Part shown: positions 35,387 to 44,834 of the stretch, in pieces
Numbering within the stretch: the stretch's first letter is position 1
Layout: the number at the start of each line of letters is the position of its first letter
Source: Pseudoalteromonas sp. H105
Lineage (GTDB): Bacteria; Pseudomonadota; Gammaproteobacteria; Enterobacterales; Alteromonadaceae
Direction: 5' to 3'
NCBI RefSeq assembly: GCF_001469215.1
Contig: NZ_LOFH01000001.1
Span: forward strand, 727,456-791,455
DNA length: 64,000 nucleotides
Notes under the pieces: model-generated
What the model saw: the letters and a program-made list of their open reading frames with translations, nothing else
Databases searched by the model: none
Told to the model about the DNA's origin: nothing
Program-made: the position numbers and the translations under genes

Positions 35387-35432
35387 TATTAAATCGTATG
35401 GTAGCGGTACATCACCAGCATACGATTTAATA
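35387..35432. terminator. 14-bp inverted repeat between convergent genes
   Basis: TATTAAATCGTATG and its exact inverse complement flank an 18-nt loop between two converging genes. The ends are A/T rich rather than T-runs. It probably acts as a bidirectional terminator; a binding site is the alternative. Confidence 0.55.
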
Positions 35433-35440
35433 ATTTAGCG

Positions 35441-36796
35441 CTATTCTTTTTTACTTGAGATCAGCTCTATGTTTACGATTTTACTGCGATTTAGCGTTAT
35501 TTTGTATCGTTGATGTATAATCTGTTGTTGATTTTGATAAACCACGACCACATTTAATTGATACCGACGTTCAACACTTTGCTTTGAAATTTTACTACTA
35601 TCTAAATGGTAAAGCTTACCCTCCCCTTTTTTGAGATAACGAGTAAATGGCGCTAAACTAAAACGCAATGTTTGCTGTAATGTGTCATAACCAGGCAAAA
35701 ACTCTTTCGCCCCAACACGCGTTTCACTGGCAAAATGAAACCACTGTGCAGCCAATCTGTTTTGCTGCCGACGTTTTGAAAAAATATTGCGAACATTCTC
35801 GGGGATTCGTTTAAACCGTGTATATTCAAGCCATATGTACTGTGTAGCAATTTTGTCTTTCGTAACACTGTTCCTAAACTGAAAGCGCCATTTCGGGCGC
35901 CCTTTGACAATCGTACGCCATATAACCCGAGTAATGTCTTCTTTAAATATTTCGCGCATACCGTAAATCGCACCAAGAATAATAACTAAGGTGGCCGTTA
36001 TTTCAGTAAAATTACTTCTCGCATTGAGCACAACAACCATAACAAATGCCATGATCACAGCCGTAACTGATCCTTTTACAAGTCTTTTTAAGTAACTATT
36101 CAAATGTCGAGTATGGCGGTTAAGCACCACTCCGTGCTCAATAAGTCGCTGCAATAAGCGCATTTTGTTAGTGATGCGGTTTGCATCTTTTAACGTGGAT
36201 TCCGAGTTATACTGTTGCTCTTGCCTATACGCTTGCTCATCTTTACAAAAGTTCAATAAATCACTGCGCTCTTTAGCATGATCACTGCTTCTTGGTCCTT
36301 CATCGAGTAATTTTAAAAACGATTGCTCAATTTGCCAGCTCAAATAGTTATCAGCATTGGTATAAAAAGACACCAATTTTTCATTATCTGGGGTATAACG
36401 ACGCAGTTTTTTTAACAACCCTTTACTCTGCTCAGCTAACTCAGTCGCGCGAATATAAAAGGCATCTTTATCTGTTATTTTAAGCGCGTCTTTCACATCG
36501 GTATCAATCGCGAGCCTAACCTGGTAGCAATATAAATTCAGGTTTTGTCGGTAATCCTGTTGTTCACCTTTATTTTTACTTACAAAGCGGCTGCGGACTA
36601 ATGGCAGGTGAATATTCTTGGCGTTATACGCTAAATGAGACTTAAAATGGTTATTGAAATACGCCTCTTCACTGAGTGTTTGAGGGTTAATACCCATTTC
36701 GTTCGGAATAGAAAAATATAGGTCAATACGTTGTTCTGAGCGTGGGCTTAGCTCGGGTTCTATAATAAAGGATAAATTTTCATCCTGTTTTAACAA
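35441..36796 (-). CDS. uncharacterised membrane protein
   Basis: I do not recognise this 451-residue family. Two adjacent hydrophobic segments at about 244-262 and 270-285 (VIMAFVMVVVLNA and ATLVIILGAIYGM) separate two large soluble halves, so it looks like an inner-membrane hairpin protein with both domains on one side. The N-terminal half has many charged residues and a helical linker. The C-terminal half ends in strand-rich sequence. There is no signal peptide. The gene is monocistronic and converges on the small lipoprotein gene. Function is open. Confidence 0.7.
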   Translation of the reverse strand: MLKQDENLSFIIEPELSPRSEQRIDLYFSIPNEMGINPQTLSEEAYFNNHFKSHLAYNAKNIHLPLVRSRFVSKNKGEQQDYRQNLNLYCYQVRLAIDTDVKDALKITDKDAFYIRATELAEQSKGLLKKLRRYTPDNEKLVSFYTNADNYLSWQIEQSFLKLLDEGPRSSDHAKERSDLLNFCKDEQAYRQEQQYNSESTLKDANRITNKMRLLQRLIEHGVVLNRHTRHLNSYLKRLVKGSVTAVIMAFVMVVVLNARSNFTEITATLVIILGAIYGMREIFKEDITRVIWRTIVKGRPKWRFQFRNSVTKDKIATQYIWLEYTRFKRIPENVRNIFSKRRQQNRLAAQWFHFASETRVGAKEFLPGYDTLQQTLRFSLAPFTRYLKKGEGKLYHLDSSKISKQSVERRYQLNVVVVYQNQQQIIHQRYKITLNRSKIVNIELISSKKE

Positions 36797-36859
36797 TCAA
36801 TTCTCCTCATAGATTTAAATCAACATTAGTGTACTGTCACACCATAAAATGTTCAATAA

Positions 36860-36885
36860 AAAAGGCCTAGTAAACTAGGCCTTTT
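36860..36885. terminator. terminator downstream of the second TonB receptor
   Basis: A perfect 11-bp stem AAAAGGCCTAG/CTAGGCCTTTT with loop TAAA lies 25 nt after the receptor stop on the minus strand and has T-runs on that strand. Confidence 0.9.
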
Positions 36886-36909
36886 AAAATTGTACTCACT
36901 CGTTGCTAA

Positions 36910-39630
36910 TTAGAATTTAACATTCACACCAGCAAAGAAACGACGTCCTAATACATCATACGTGTACGGGTCAGTGTTTGAGTCATTATTACCAGTATAA
37001 TAAGGCGGTTGCTTATCAAATAAGTTATTCACGCCTGCTGATAACGAAATCGTTTCGTTAACTAAGTATGAACCACTGATATCATGATATACCACTGTTG
37101 GCGTTGTTGGTGCGTAACAAGAATCTTCTTTTCCGATACATGCGTAGCTATCCATACCGGCAATATAACGTGCTTGATACTGAGCATCCCAGTTGTCGCC
37201 CGCTACATTGATTGTCAGGTTAGATTTAAAGTCAGCATAACCACCTGAGCCAGATGTAATGACACCTGCGTAGTCAACTGGGTCGCCTGTAACCTCTACA
37301 ACATATTCATCTAAGTATGTTGTATCTAAGCCTGCTTTCCAATTTAGACCTGCAGCTTCAAATGAATAGCTAAGGTTTAAATCGATACCTGACGTTTTTT
37401 CAGAACCAATATTCTGTAGTTGGTTATTAAAAGTAATACGGCCAGTAGAGTCTAATTTCACGTTACTTGATTGGCACAGTGCTGAACCTGCATTGTCTGA
37501 AGTCACTAAACATTGATCAACAATGTATTGATTATCTACAGTCGCAATTGCATTTTCGATCTCGATATCGTAGTAATCAAGTGTCATGCTGAAACCTTCA
37601 AACCATTGTGGCTCATACACAATACCTGCAGTTAACGTATCTGCTTGTTCTGGCGTTAATTGATCATTACCACCCACAGTGACTTCAGCTTGGTCTTGTG
37701 CACCTGGGAATTCAACCTGTTCAAACGACGGCGAATTACCTGAATACAGCTCTGATACTGTTGGTGCGCGGAACGCAGTTGAAACAACGCTACGAAGCAT
37801 GAGTTCATCATTCACTTTCCATGTTAAACCTAGTTTCCACGTTTCATCTGAGCCAAATGTGCTGTAATCAAATGCACGGATTGCTGCGCTTAATTCAACA
37901 TTTTGTGCAAGTGGTGCATCCGCAAGTAATGGTAGTGCAAATTCAACATACGCTTCGTTTACGTCAAAGCCACCTGCTGTCGGTTCAACCATAGGGTCAT
38001 TTGCTAGGCCTTGCGCTGTTAATGAATCAGGCGTGTACCATGCTTTCTCTTGACGACGTTCAACACCCGCAGCAAATGCAGCATAGCCTGCAGGCAATTC
38101 AAACATTTCGCCAGACACAGATGCCGCTAAAATAAACAGTTGGCTACCGCCATTGTTTACTTCAGTATAAACATTACGACGGAAACCTTCGCTTGTCCAA
38201 GCAGCTTGATCCAATGGATTGAATGTACCAACAACTTCATTCTCATCGTTGGTGTACATAATGCTGTCACCGATAGCACCCATGTTATGTAGATTGCTTA
38301 GTTTATCAACAGAGTCGTTACGACCAAAGTTAGCTGACACATCCCAAGAGTAATCACCTACATAACCGTCTGCGCCGATTACTGCACGCACAGTATCAAC
38401 TGACTGCTCGAAAAAACGTGCGCCAGTGTCTGACATACGACGACCGTAGAAAATGTCATCACCATATTTGTAATTAGCTGATTGAGTGATGTATTTTCCG
38501 TCAGCATCTTTGTCTGCATACCCGTCACCATCTAAATCAACTTTGCTCGTGTATGATTGATCTAGTAATGAATCGCCCATTGACTCATCATACTTAAAAC
38601 CAAACCACACTGGCTGAGGAGCCATTTGTTGCTGTGACCAACGTTTTGTGTAAGTAAATTCAGTGAATACACGTGTTTCATCACTGATTTCATATGTTGC
38701 TAAACCGGTAAGGTTTAAACGTTCCATCGGGGTATACAGGTAGCTTGATGGCGCAAAGTTAAAACGGTCAGCATCTGTAAATGGGTGTAAGCCACCTAAT
38801 CCACTTAAACCTTTATCACCTTGAGCAAGACCAACACTGATCTCTTCGCCTTTATCATTGAGCGCAGTTGTTGAGCTATCTTGCCAAATATGGCCACCTT
38901 CAGCGTAAACAGAACCGCCATTGCAGTTTAAACCGTTTGCGTCTTCTGCAATTGGACAGTTTGAAAAGTCACGGTCTCCCTGAGAAGCTTCACCACGGTC
39001 GGTATACTGCATACCAATCACGATGTTACCTTTGTCAAAGCTAGTACCTACTGTAAAGTCAAATGACGTTTCTGATGCATCACCTTCACCCGTGATTGCA
39101 GAGTTCACATTCATGTCCAAGCCTTCGAAATCATCTTTTAAGATGATGTTCACAACACCTGCAACCGCATCAGTACCATAAACAGCTGACGCGCCATCTT
39201 TTAATACTTCAACAGATTTAATCATTGAAACTGGAATTGTATTTAAATCAACTGTTGAAGCTGCACCGGTACCTGATGCGATCATACGACGGCCATTAAC
39301 AAGTACTAAAGTTCGATTGGCACCTAAACCACGAAGGTCGATTCGTGCATTACCACCTGAGCCATTATTAACACCCGGGTTAGTCATTGCACCGCCTGTG
39401 GCAGTCATCTTTTGAAGCACACTATCGATGCTTGTGGCGCCCATTGCTTTAATGTCGTCAGCACCGATAAGCGTAACTGGGCTAGCGTTTTCCATGTCTG
39501 AACGCTTAATGCGAGAACCCGTTACTTGGATTTTTTCAATTGACTGAGCTGCTTCGTCTGCAGCAATAACATTTGTTGAGAACATAGGAATTGCTGATAC
39601 AACAGCTAAACCAAGAATTGATTTTTTCAT
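36910..39630 (-). CDS. TonB-dependent receptor
   Basis: This is a 906-residue outer-membrane receptor without an STN domain. The signal peptide is SILGLAVVSAIPMFSTNVIA, followed by a TonB-box-like SIEKIQVTGSRI and the plug domain (about 45-160, ASPVTLIGADDIKAMG). The beta-barrel ends with a C-terminal phenylalanine (FFAGVNVKF). No sigma or anti-sigma factor is adjacent, so regulation is not of the Fec type. A calcium-loop-like DLDGDGYADKDADGK lies in one barrel loop. The ligand is unknown; carbohydrate or peptide uptake is common for this family in Pseudoalteromonas. Confidence 0.9.
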   Translation of the reverse strand: MKKSILGLAVVSAIPMFSTNVIAADEAAQSIEKIQVTGSRIKRSDMENASPVTLIGADDIKAMGATSIDSVLQKMTATGGAMTNPGVNNGSGGNARIDLRGLGANRTLVLVNGRRMIASGTGAASTVDLNTIPVSMIKSVEVLKDGASAVYGTDAVAGVVNIILKDDFEGLDMNVNSAITGEGDASETSFDFTVGTSFDKGNIVIGMQYTDRGEASQGDRDFSNCPIAEDANGLNCNGGSVYAEGGHIWQDSSTTALNDKGEEISVGLAQGDKGLSGLGGLHPFTDADRFNFAPSSYLYTPMERLNLTGLATYEISDETRVFTEFTYTKRWSQQQMAPQPVWFGFKYDESMGDSLLDQSYTSKVDLDGDGYADKDADGKYITQSANYKYGDDIFYGRRMSDTGARFFEQSVDTVRAVIGADGYVGDYSWDVSANFGRNDSVDKLSNLHNMGAIGDSIMYTNDENEVVGTFNPLDQAAWTSEGFRRNVYTEVNNGGSQLFILAASVSGEMFELPAGYAAFAAGVERRQEKAWYTPDSLTAQGLANDPMVEPTAGGFDVNEAYVEFALPLLADAPLAQNVELSAAIRAFDYSTFGSDETWKLGLTWKVNDELMLRSVVSTAFRAPTVSELYSGNSPSFEQVEFPGAQDQAEVTVGGNDQLTPEQADTLTAGIVYEPQWFEGFSMTLDYYDIEIENAIATVDNQYIVDQCLVTSDNAGSALCQSSNVKLDSTGRITFNNQLQNIGSEKTSGIDLNLSYSFEAAGLNWKAGLDTTYLDEYVVEVTGDPVDYAGVITSGSGGYADFKSNLTINVAGDNWDAQYQARYIAGMDSYACIGKEDSCYAPTTPTVVYHDISGSYLVNETISLSAGVNNLFDKQPPYYTGNNDSNTDPYTYDVLGRRFFAGVNVKF

Positions 39631-40141
39631 GTGAAACCCTACTTGTTGGAAAAAGTACCCTTATTAGGTATTGCTGCTCGGTATTATAAGAATGACGAGT
39701 CAACGGCGGGCAACTTAGGGGTAATTAACTGAACGAAAACTGAATGCAAAGCCACATTTCAAACAACCCACTTTTAACGTACTCATTAAGGGTACGTACG
39801 TTAATTGATGTTTCATTGTTAACACCATAAAACATTTTAATTTCAATCAGATAAATAAAAGCAAACACAGTAAAAAAACGAATGAAATCAAACAGGCAGA
39901 GTTTGTAATTAAATGTAATTAAGGTGCATAAATACCTAAATTAGAAAAGTTCACATCTTGATCACATGGTTTTATAGAAACCGCAAAACTAACTGCTAAA
40001 TACTAACCATAATTATGCAAAATCAGTGCGTAAATAAACAAACAAAGGGGAGCAGATCGTAAAAAACGTCAATATGAAGCTTAAAGCTAATATCTAGAGA
40101 ACAATTGAGGGGAAGGAATTAAAAACGCAGGAGTAATTAAA
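39631..40141. promoter_or_regulatory. upstream region of the TonB receptor
   Basis: No gene in these 511 bp. It contains a perfect 9-bp inverted repeat TTAACGTAC/GTACGTTAA around a 13-nt spacer (39774-39804). A tandem pair of TGTAATTAA at 39904-39922 also lies here. Its first half matches, in part, the HexR consensus as I recall it. I did not identify a Fur box. Confidence 0.5.
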
Positions 40142-40567
40142 TTAAGACTGCTTCACAATAAAATAATACGTAACCTGAGAGGTTTTAGCCTGCTGATCTT
40201 CTAGTTCTATTATTAGTTTCCATTTCATGTTTTTTTCAGAACAAACACCCACCATTGTATCCGCTTGTAAGATGCCCTTCGTTGATTTAAAAAATACAGG
40301 AATGTAACCCATATACATGGTGACGCCTTCAAGCTTTGCATTTATGACTTTTAAACCTTCGGGTAATGATAAGTTTATATTAAAAGGAGTTTCTGGCGTG
40401 ACTATCGACTCTGATAACCACACTTTTACTTGTTTATCATAGATACATGGCTCATTTGAATGGCAACTTGCTACTGTTGCCTGCTCTTCTATACTTGTCT
40501 CTTGAGGCTTGCATGCAGTCAGGCTAATGACTGAAAGTAAAAGCAGTGATCTTTTTTTAAAATGCAT
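40142..40567 (-). CDS. small lipoprotein divergent from the cbb3 oxidase genes
   Basis: This is a 141-residue lipoprotein. The start at 40567 (MHFKKRSLLLLSVISLTACK) has a perfect AGGAG 5 nt upstream and gives a proper lipobox LTAC. The longer frame to 40666 is unlikely. The mature protein is mostly beta and contains VTMYMGYIPVFFKSTKG, and it has three cysteines besides the lipidated one. I recognise no named family. Its position back to back with ccoN, with a candidate FNR site between, is suggestive of a respiration-linked role. Confidence 0.7.
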   Translation of the reverse strand: MHFKKRSLLLLSVISLTACKPQETSIEEQATVASCHSNEPCIYDKQVKVWLSESIVTPETPFNINLSLPEGLKVINAKLEGVTMYMGYIPVFFKSTKGILQADTMVGVCSEKNMKWKLIIELEDQQAKTSQVTYYFIVKQS

Positions 40568-40909
40568 CGTAACTCCTATTGTATAGACGAGGGATACTAA
40601 TAAGCACAGCGATAAAAGACAACAACTGAAGAATAAATACTCACATAAAATTAAAAAGTATGTCAAAAATTAATCAACTACATGATAAAAATTGATTGAT
40701 GTCATAATTTTATGCAATTGACCTATCTTTTTTAGGCCAAAAATTTTATCATTTCCCCCGCAAAAATAAGGGTTTCTCGAGTTTGTTTTCTGAAGCACTC
40801 AAAGCTTTGAAGGTTTTAGATAACACGCTTGTGGAGTAATAGTAGGCCCCGCTTTTTATTAAGTGGGTAATTCATTTCTAAACGCATATATTGCAGCGGA
40901 AGCCAGAAA
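40568..40909. promoter_or_regulatory. ccoN upstream region with candidate FNR box
   Basis: In this 342-bp divergent gap, TTGAT-TGAT-GTCAT at 40692-40705 matches 8 of 10 positions of the FNR consensus TTGATnnnnATCAA. A TATCTT (40724-40729) at a fitting distance could be the -10. cbb3 operons are commonly FNR-controlled and an fnr gene lies downstream in this window. No other gene is apparent. Confidence 0.45.
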
Positions 40910-42343
40910 ATGAGCCAAACAGTAGCATCACAAACTGAGTACAATTATAAAGTTGTACGCCAATTCGCTATTATGACAGTGATTTGGGGCATCGTTGGCA
41001 TGGGTATTGGGGTTCTGATTGCTGCCCAATTAGCTTGGCCAGCACTTAACTTTGATACACCATGGTTAACATACTCTCGACTTCGTCCGTTACACACGAA
41101 CGCAGTTATTTTCGCATTTGGTACAAGTGCACTTTTTGCAACATCATATTATGTTGTGCAACGTACTTGTCAAACGCGCCTTCTTTCAGACAAATTAGCT
41201 GCTTTCACCTTCTGGGGCTGGCAATTAGTTATTGTCCTTGCAGCTATAACATTACCTTTAGGTATCACAACATCTAAAGAGTATGCAGAGCTTGAATGGC
41301 CAATCGATATTTTAATTGCGGTTGTATGGGTAACCTACGCTATCGTATTTATGGGTACTATTGCAAAACGTAAAGTATCACATATCTATGTTGCAAACTG
41401 GTTCTATGCTGGCTTCATTGTTACTGTTGCTGTATTACACATTGTTAATAGCATGGCTGTTCCAGTATCACTTACTAAGTCATACTCAATCTATGCTGGT
41501 GCTGTAGATGCAATGGTTCAATGGTGGTACGGTCACAACGCGGTTGGCTTCTTATTAACTGCAGGTTTCCTTGGTATGATGTATTACTTTGTACCAAAAC
41601 AAGCAGGTCGCCCTGTCTACTCTTACCGTTTATCAGTTGTTCACTTTTGGGCGCTTGTTTCGCTTTATATTTGGGCTGGTCCTCACCACTTACACTACAC
41701 TGCGCTTCCTGATTGGACGCAAAGTCTAGGTATGGTTATGTCTATTATCTTATTCGTTCCTTCATGGGGTGGTATGATCAATGGTATCATGACTCTTTCT
41801 GGGGCATGGCATAAGCTACGTACTGATCCAGTACTTCGTTTCTTAGTTGTTTCACTTTCTTTCTATGGTATGTCTACCTTCGAAGGACCAATGATGGCAA
41901 TTAAATCTGTAAATGCATTATCTCACTACACTGATTGGACTGTTGGTCACGTTCACTCTGGTGCATTAGGTTGGGTTGCTATGATATCAATCGGTGCTAT
42001 TTACCACCTTATTCCAGCATTGTTCTCACAAGGTCGCATGTACAGTGTGAAACTTGTAAATACGCATTTCTGGTTACATACCGTTGGTGTTGTACTTTAT
42101 ATTGTTGCAATGTGGATCTCAGGTGTAATGCAAGGTCTAATGTGGCGTGCAGTTAACTCTGACGGTACATTGATGTACAGCTTTGTTCAGTCACTACAAG
42201 CATCTTATCCTTTCTATGTTATGCGCTTCCTAGGCGGTGTGTTCATCGTAGCAGGTATGTTGGTTATGGCTTATAACGTTTACCGTACAATTGCAGCGAA
42301 GAACGATTCGTTGAAATTAGACGCGCAAGCACAGTTAGCATAA
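40910..42343 (+). CDS. ccoN: cytochrome c oxidase cbb3-type, subunit I
   Basis: CcoN is the catalytic subunit of the high-affinity cbb3 terminal oxidase, which reduces oxygen to water at low oxygen tension. The 477-residue protein has about 12 hydrophobic segments. Conserved haem and copper ligand histidines are in [38 protein letters not shown] and [14 protein letters not shown]. It heads the ccoN-ccoO-ccoQ-ccoP operon. Spacing to ccoO is 9 nt. Confidence 0.97.
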   Translation: MSQTVASQTEYNYKVVRQFAIMTVIWGIVGMGIGVLIAAQLAWPALNFDTPWLTYSRLRPLHTNAVIFAFGTSALFATSYYVVQRTCQTRLLSDKLAAFTFWGWQLVIVLAAITLPLGITTSKEYAELEWPIDILIAVVWVTYAIVFMGTIAKRKVSHIYVANWFYAGFIVTVAVLHIVNSMAVPVSLTKSYSIYAGAVDAMVQWWYGHNAVGFLLTAGFLGMMYYFVPKQAGRPVYSYRLSVVHFWALVSLYIWAGPHHLHYTALPDWTQSLGMVMSIILFVPSWGGMINGIMTLSGAWHKLRTDPVLRFLVVSLSFYGMSTFEGPMMAIKSVNALSHYTDWTVGHVHSGALGWVAMISIGAIYHLIPALFSQGRMYSVKLVNTHFWLHTVGVVLYIVAMWISGVMQGLMWRAVNSDGTLMYSFVQSLQASYPFYVMRFLGGVFIVAGMLVMAYNVYRTIAAKNDSLKLDAQAQLA

Positions 42344-42352
42344 CGGAGCGAG

Positions 42353-43030
42353 ATGATGAGCAATAATAATTCACAAAACAAACATGAAATAGTTGAAAAG
42401 AATATCGGCCTGATGGCTATCTTAACTGTTTTTGCTATTAGTTTTGGTGCGTTAGTAGAGATCACTCCGCTAATGTTCCAAGACGATACAACAAAGCCTG
42501 TTGATGGGTTACGCCCATTAAACGCACTTGAAATGGAAGGCCGTGATATTTACGTTCGTGAAGGTTGTTACAACTGTCACTCGCAAATGATTCGCCCATT
42601 CCGTGACGAAGTTGAGCGTTATGGTCACTACTCTGTTGCTGGTGAATCCGTATGGGATCACCCATTCCAATGGGGTTCTAAGCGTACTGGTCCAGACTTA
42701 GCTCGTGTAGGTAAACGTTATTCAGATGATTGGCACTATGCGCACTTAGTTAATCCTCGTGATGTAGTGCCTGAATCGAATATGCCAGGATACCCTTGGT
42801 TAGCTGAGAATCACGTTGATACTAGCCTGACTCTGAAAAAACTGAAAATTTTCCGTGACACATTTGCTATTAACCCTGAAAACCCAGCTCACCCTGGTTT
42901 AGGTTACGGTAGTGATGAAGAACTAATCGCTGATATTGCTAAAGTTGATGCAATGAACGACGGTAAAGGTGCAACAGAAATGCAAGCCCTTATCGCCTAC
43001 TTGCAACAGCTTGGCACACATTTGAAGTAA
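42353..43030 (+). CDS. ccoO: cytochrome c oxidase cbb3-type, subunit II
   Basis: CcoO is the membrane-anchored monohaem cytochrome c that passes electrons to CcoN. The 225-residue protein has one N-terminal helix ([20 protein letters not shown]) and the haem motif CYNCH at about residue 73, followed by the conserved [18 protein letters not shown]. The axial methionine is likely in ESNMPGYPW. The start has two ATG codons in tandem at 42353 and 42356 after GGAGCGAG. Confidence 0.96.
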   Translation: MMSNNNSQNKHEIVEKNIGLMAILTVFAISFGALVEITPLMFQDDTTKPVDGLRPLNALEMEGRDIYVREGCYNCHSQMIRPFRDEVERYGHYSVAGESVWDHPFQWGSKRTGPDLARVGKRYSDDWHYAHLVNPRDVVPESNMPGYPWLAENHVDTSLTLKKLKIFRDTFAINPENPAHPGLGYGSDEELIADIAKVDAMNDGKGATEMQALIAYLQQLGTHLK

Positions 43031-43036
43031 TTAATT

Positions 43037-43222
43037 ATGGATTACGGAACATACAGAGGCATATTGACTCTGGTAATTTTAGTATTGTTTATTGTGATTG
43101 TTGTGTGGGCTTATAGCAAACGTAGCAAAACGCGTTTTAAAGACGCCGCTAACGCTATCTTTGAAGACGAGAGTAAACACAACAAAACACTCTCTAACGA
43201 GGAAAAGGAGTCTGAGAAATGA
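43037..43222 (+). CDS. ccoQ: cytochrome c oxidase cbb3-type, subunit CcoQ
   Basis: CcoQ is a small single-helix protein that stabilises the cbb3 complex. The 61 residues contain one transmembrane segment (GILTLVILVLFIVIVVWAY) followed by a charged tail with the typical RSKTRFKDAANAIFEDE. It overlaps ccoP by ATGA. Confidence 0.92.
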   Translation: MDYGTYRGILTLVILVLFIVIVVWAYSKRSKTRFKDAANAIFEDESKHNKTLSNEEKESEK

Positions 43223-44184
43223 CTAGCTTTTGGAGTATATGGGTTATTGTATTAACCCTTGCATGCTTACTTATTATCTTTGGCTTATTAGTGTGGAATT
43301 TAACAAACTACACTGGTGTTAAAGAAGGTGAAAGTTGTGGGCATGAGTTTGATGGCATTGAAGAACTAAACAACCCACTACCAAAATGGTGGACGTACAT
43401 GTTTTTCGCAACATTCGTATGGGCAGTTTATTATTTAGCAGCATACCCAGGACTTGGTAATTGGGAAGGCTTGGCTAAATGGACAAGTTCGAACCAAGGT
43501 ATTACTTCTTTAGCTGAATCTAAAAAAGCAACTGAAGAAGCCAAAGCAAACGGTGAATACGTTAAACTTGACAAGGAATACGAAGCTGCAGACGAACGCT
43601 TTGGTCCTATTTTCGAAGGTTTTGCAAAACAAGATATTGAATCACTTGTTGCAGACGAAAAAGCCCTAGAAATTGGTCAGCGTTTATACGCACAAAACTG
43701 TTCACAGTGCCACGGGTCTGATGCACGTGGTGGTATGGGCTTCCCTAACCTGACTGATAAAGATTGGTTATATGGCGGTACACCTGACAAGATCAAAGAA
43801 ACACTTCTTTATGGTCGTGTTGCTGCAATGCCACCATGGGGTGCTGCTTTAGGTGAGCAAGGCATTAAAGAAATGACAGCTCATGTACTTAGCCTTTCTG
43901 GTCGAACTGTTAATCAGAAAGACGCGAAAGCGGGTGAAGCTAAGTTTGCGATGTGTGCAGCGTGTCACGGTGCCGATGGTAAAGGGTCGGTTGCTCATAA
44001 CTTACCGTTTGGCGCACCTAACCTTACTGACAATATCTGGTTATATGGTGGTTCTCAACGTGCTGTTGAAGAAACACTGCTTAATGGCCGCGCAGGTGTT
44101 ATGCCAGCTTGGAAAGATATTTTAGGTGAAGACAAAGTACACTTATTAACGGCTTATGTTTACAGTTTATCGCAAGATAAATAA
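43219..44184 (+). CDS. ccoP: cytochrome c oxidase cbb3-type, subunit III (dihaem)
   Basis: CcoP is the dihaem cytochrome c of the cbb3 oxidase and the entry point for electrons. The 321 residues have an N-terminal helix (WVIVLTLACLLIIFGLLVW) and a second helix near 60-75 (NNPLPKWWTYMFFATFVWAVYY region). Two haem motifs, CSQCH (about 158) and CAACH (about 250), follow in periplasmic domains. The start overlaps ccoQ by 4 bp. A strong terminator follows, separating the structural genes from the assembly genes. Confidence 0.96.
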   Translation: MTSFWSIWVIVLTLACLLIIFGLLVWNLTNYTGVKEGESCGHEFDGIEELNNPLPKWWTYMFFATFVWAVYYLAAYPGLGNWEGLAKWTSSNQGITSLAESKKATEEAKANGEYVKLDKEYEAADERFGPIFEGFAKQDIESLVADEKALEIGQRLYAQNCSQCHGSDARGGMGFPNLTDKDWLYGGTPDKIKETLLYGRVAAMPPWGAALGEQGIKEMTAHVLSLSGRTVNQKDAKAGEAKFAMCAACHGADGKGSVAHNLPFGAPNLTDNIWLYGGSQRAVEETLLNGRAGVMPAWKDILGEDKVHLLTAYVYSLSQDK

Positions 44185-44244
44185 TCATAACGTTAATGAA
44201 ATGTTGAAACTTTAATCTTTTATTTCAATAGATTAATTAAGATC

Positions 44245-44274
44245 AAAAAAGCCTCCATTCGGAGGCTTTTTTTT
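44245..44274 (+). terminator. rho-independent terminator of ccoNOQP
   Basis: Stem AAAAAAGCCTCC/GGAGGCTTTTTT with loop ATTC and an eight-T run. Confidence 0.93.
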
Positions 44275-44332
44275 AGTCTTTTTAAAACAAATCCTATAAA
44301 ATGTCCCTATCACAAACTAATGAAGTGTATTT

Positions 44333-44824
44333 ATGAGCCCTACTCCTTGGTATAAAAATTTCTGGCCTTGGTTCTTAATCTTTTTTCCTCTTGTTGCCAT
44401 TGTTGGCTGTATATCGTTGTTTATCACTGCGATCGGAAATGGACCTGACATGGTCGTTGACGACTACTATAAAAAAGGTAAAGCAATTAACTTAGAGCTT
44501 AGCAAGTTTGACAAAGCCAAAGCACTTTACCTTCACGGCAACCTAACAGCTGAAGATGACAAAATCAGCTTTAAATTCACAAAAGGCGACACCAGTAATA
44601 TTCATTCGTTAAAAGTCTCTTTTTATCATCGTACTATTGGAGAACATGACTTTAATGTTCATTTGACACCCAATGCCAATGGTGAATTTACTGCGATAGT
44701 TGAGCCATACAGTGAAGGTACTTACACGGTGTTTCTTGAGCCAACTGACGCAAGTTGGAAGCTAAAAGAAAACATTACTTTGCCAAATCAGCAAAGTATC
44801 GCGATTAACCCTGAATATAAGTAG
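44333..44824 (+). CDS. FixH family protein
   Basis: FixH/CcoH-type proteins help mature the cbb3 oxidase. This 163-residue protein has one N-terminal membrane helix (WPWFLIFFPLVAIVGCISLF) and the family motif DMVVDDYYKKGKAINLEL. A periplasmic beta domain follows. It lies 10 nt before the copper ATPase and is probably co-transcribed with ccoI and ccoS. No ccoG (FixG/RdxB ferredoxin) gene lies beside it, although ccoG often sits here. Confidence 0.9.
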   Translation: MSPTPWYKNFWPWFLIFFPLVAIVGCISLFITAIGNGPDMVVDDYYKKGKAINLELSKFDKAKALYLHGNLTAEDDKISFKFTKGDTSNIHSLKVSFYHRTIGEHDFNVHLTPNANGEFTAIVEPYSEGTYTVFLEPTDASWKLKENITLPNQQSIAINPEYK

Positions 44825-44834
44825 TTGTATCATC

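Noticed and set aside
36910..39630. Second TonB receptor as part of a Fec-type signalling system
   Set aside because: It lacks an STN domain and there is no sigma/anti-sigma pair nearby.
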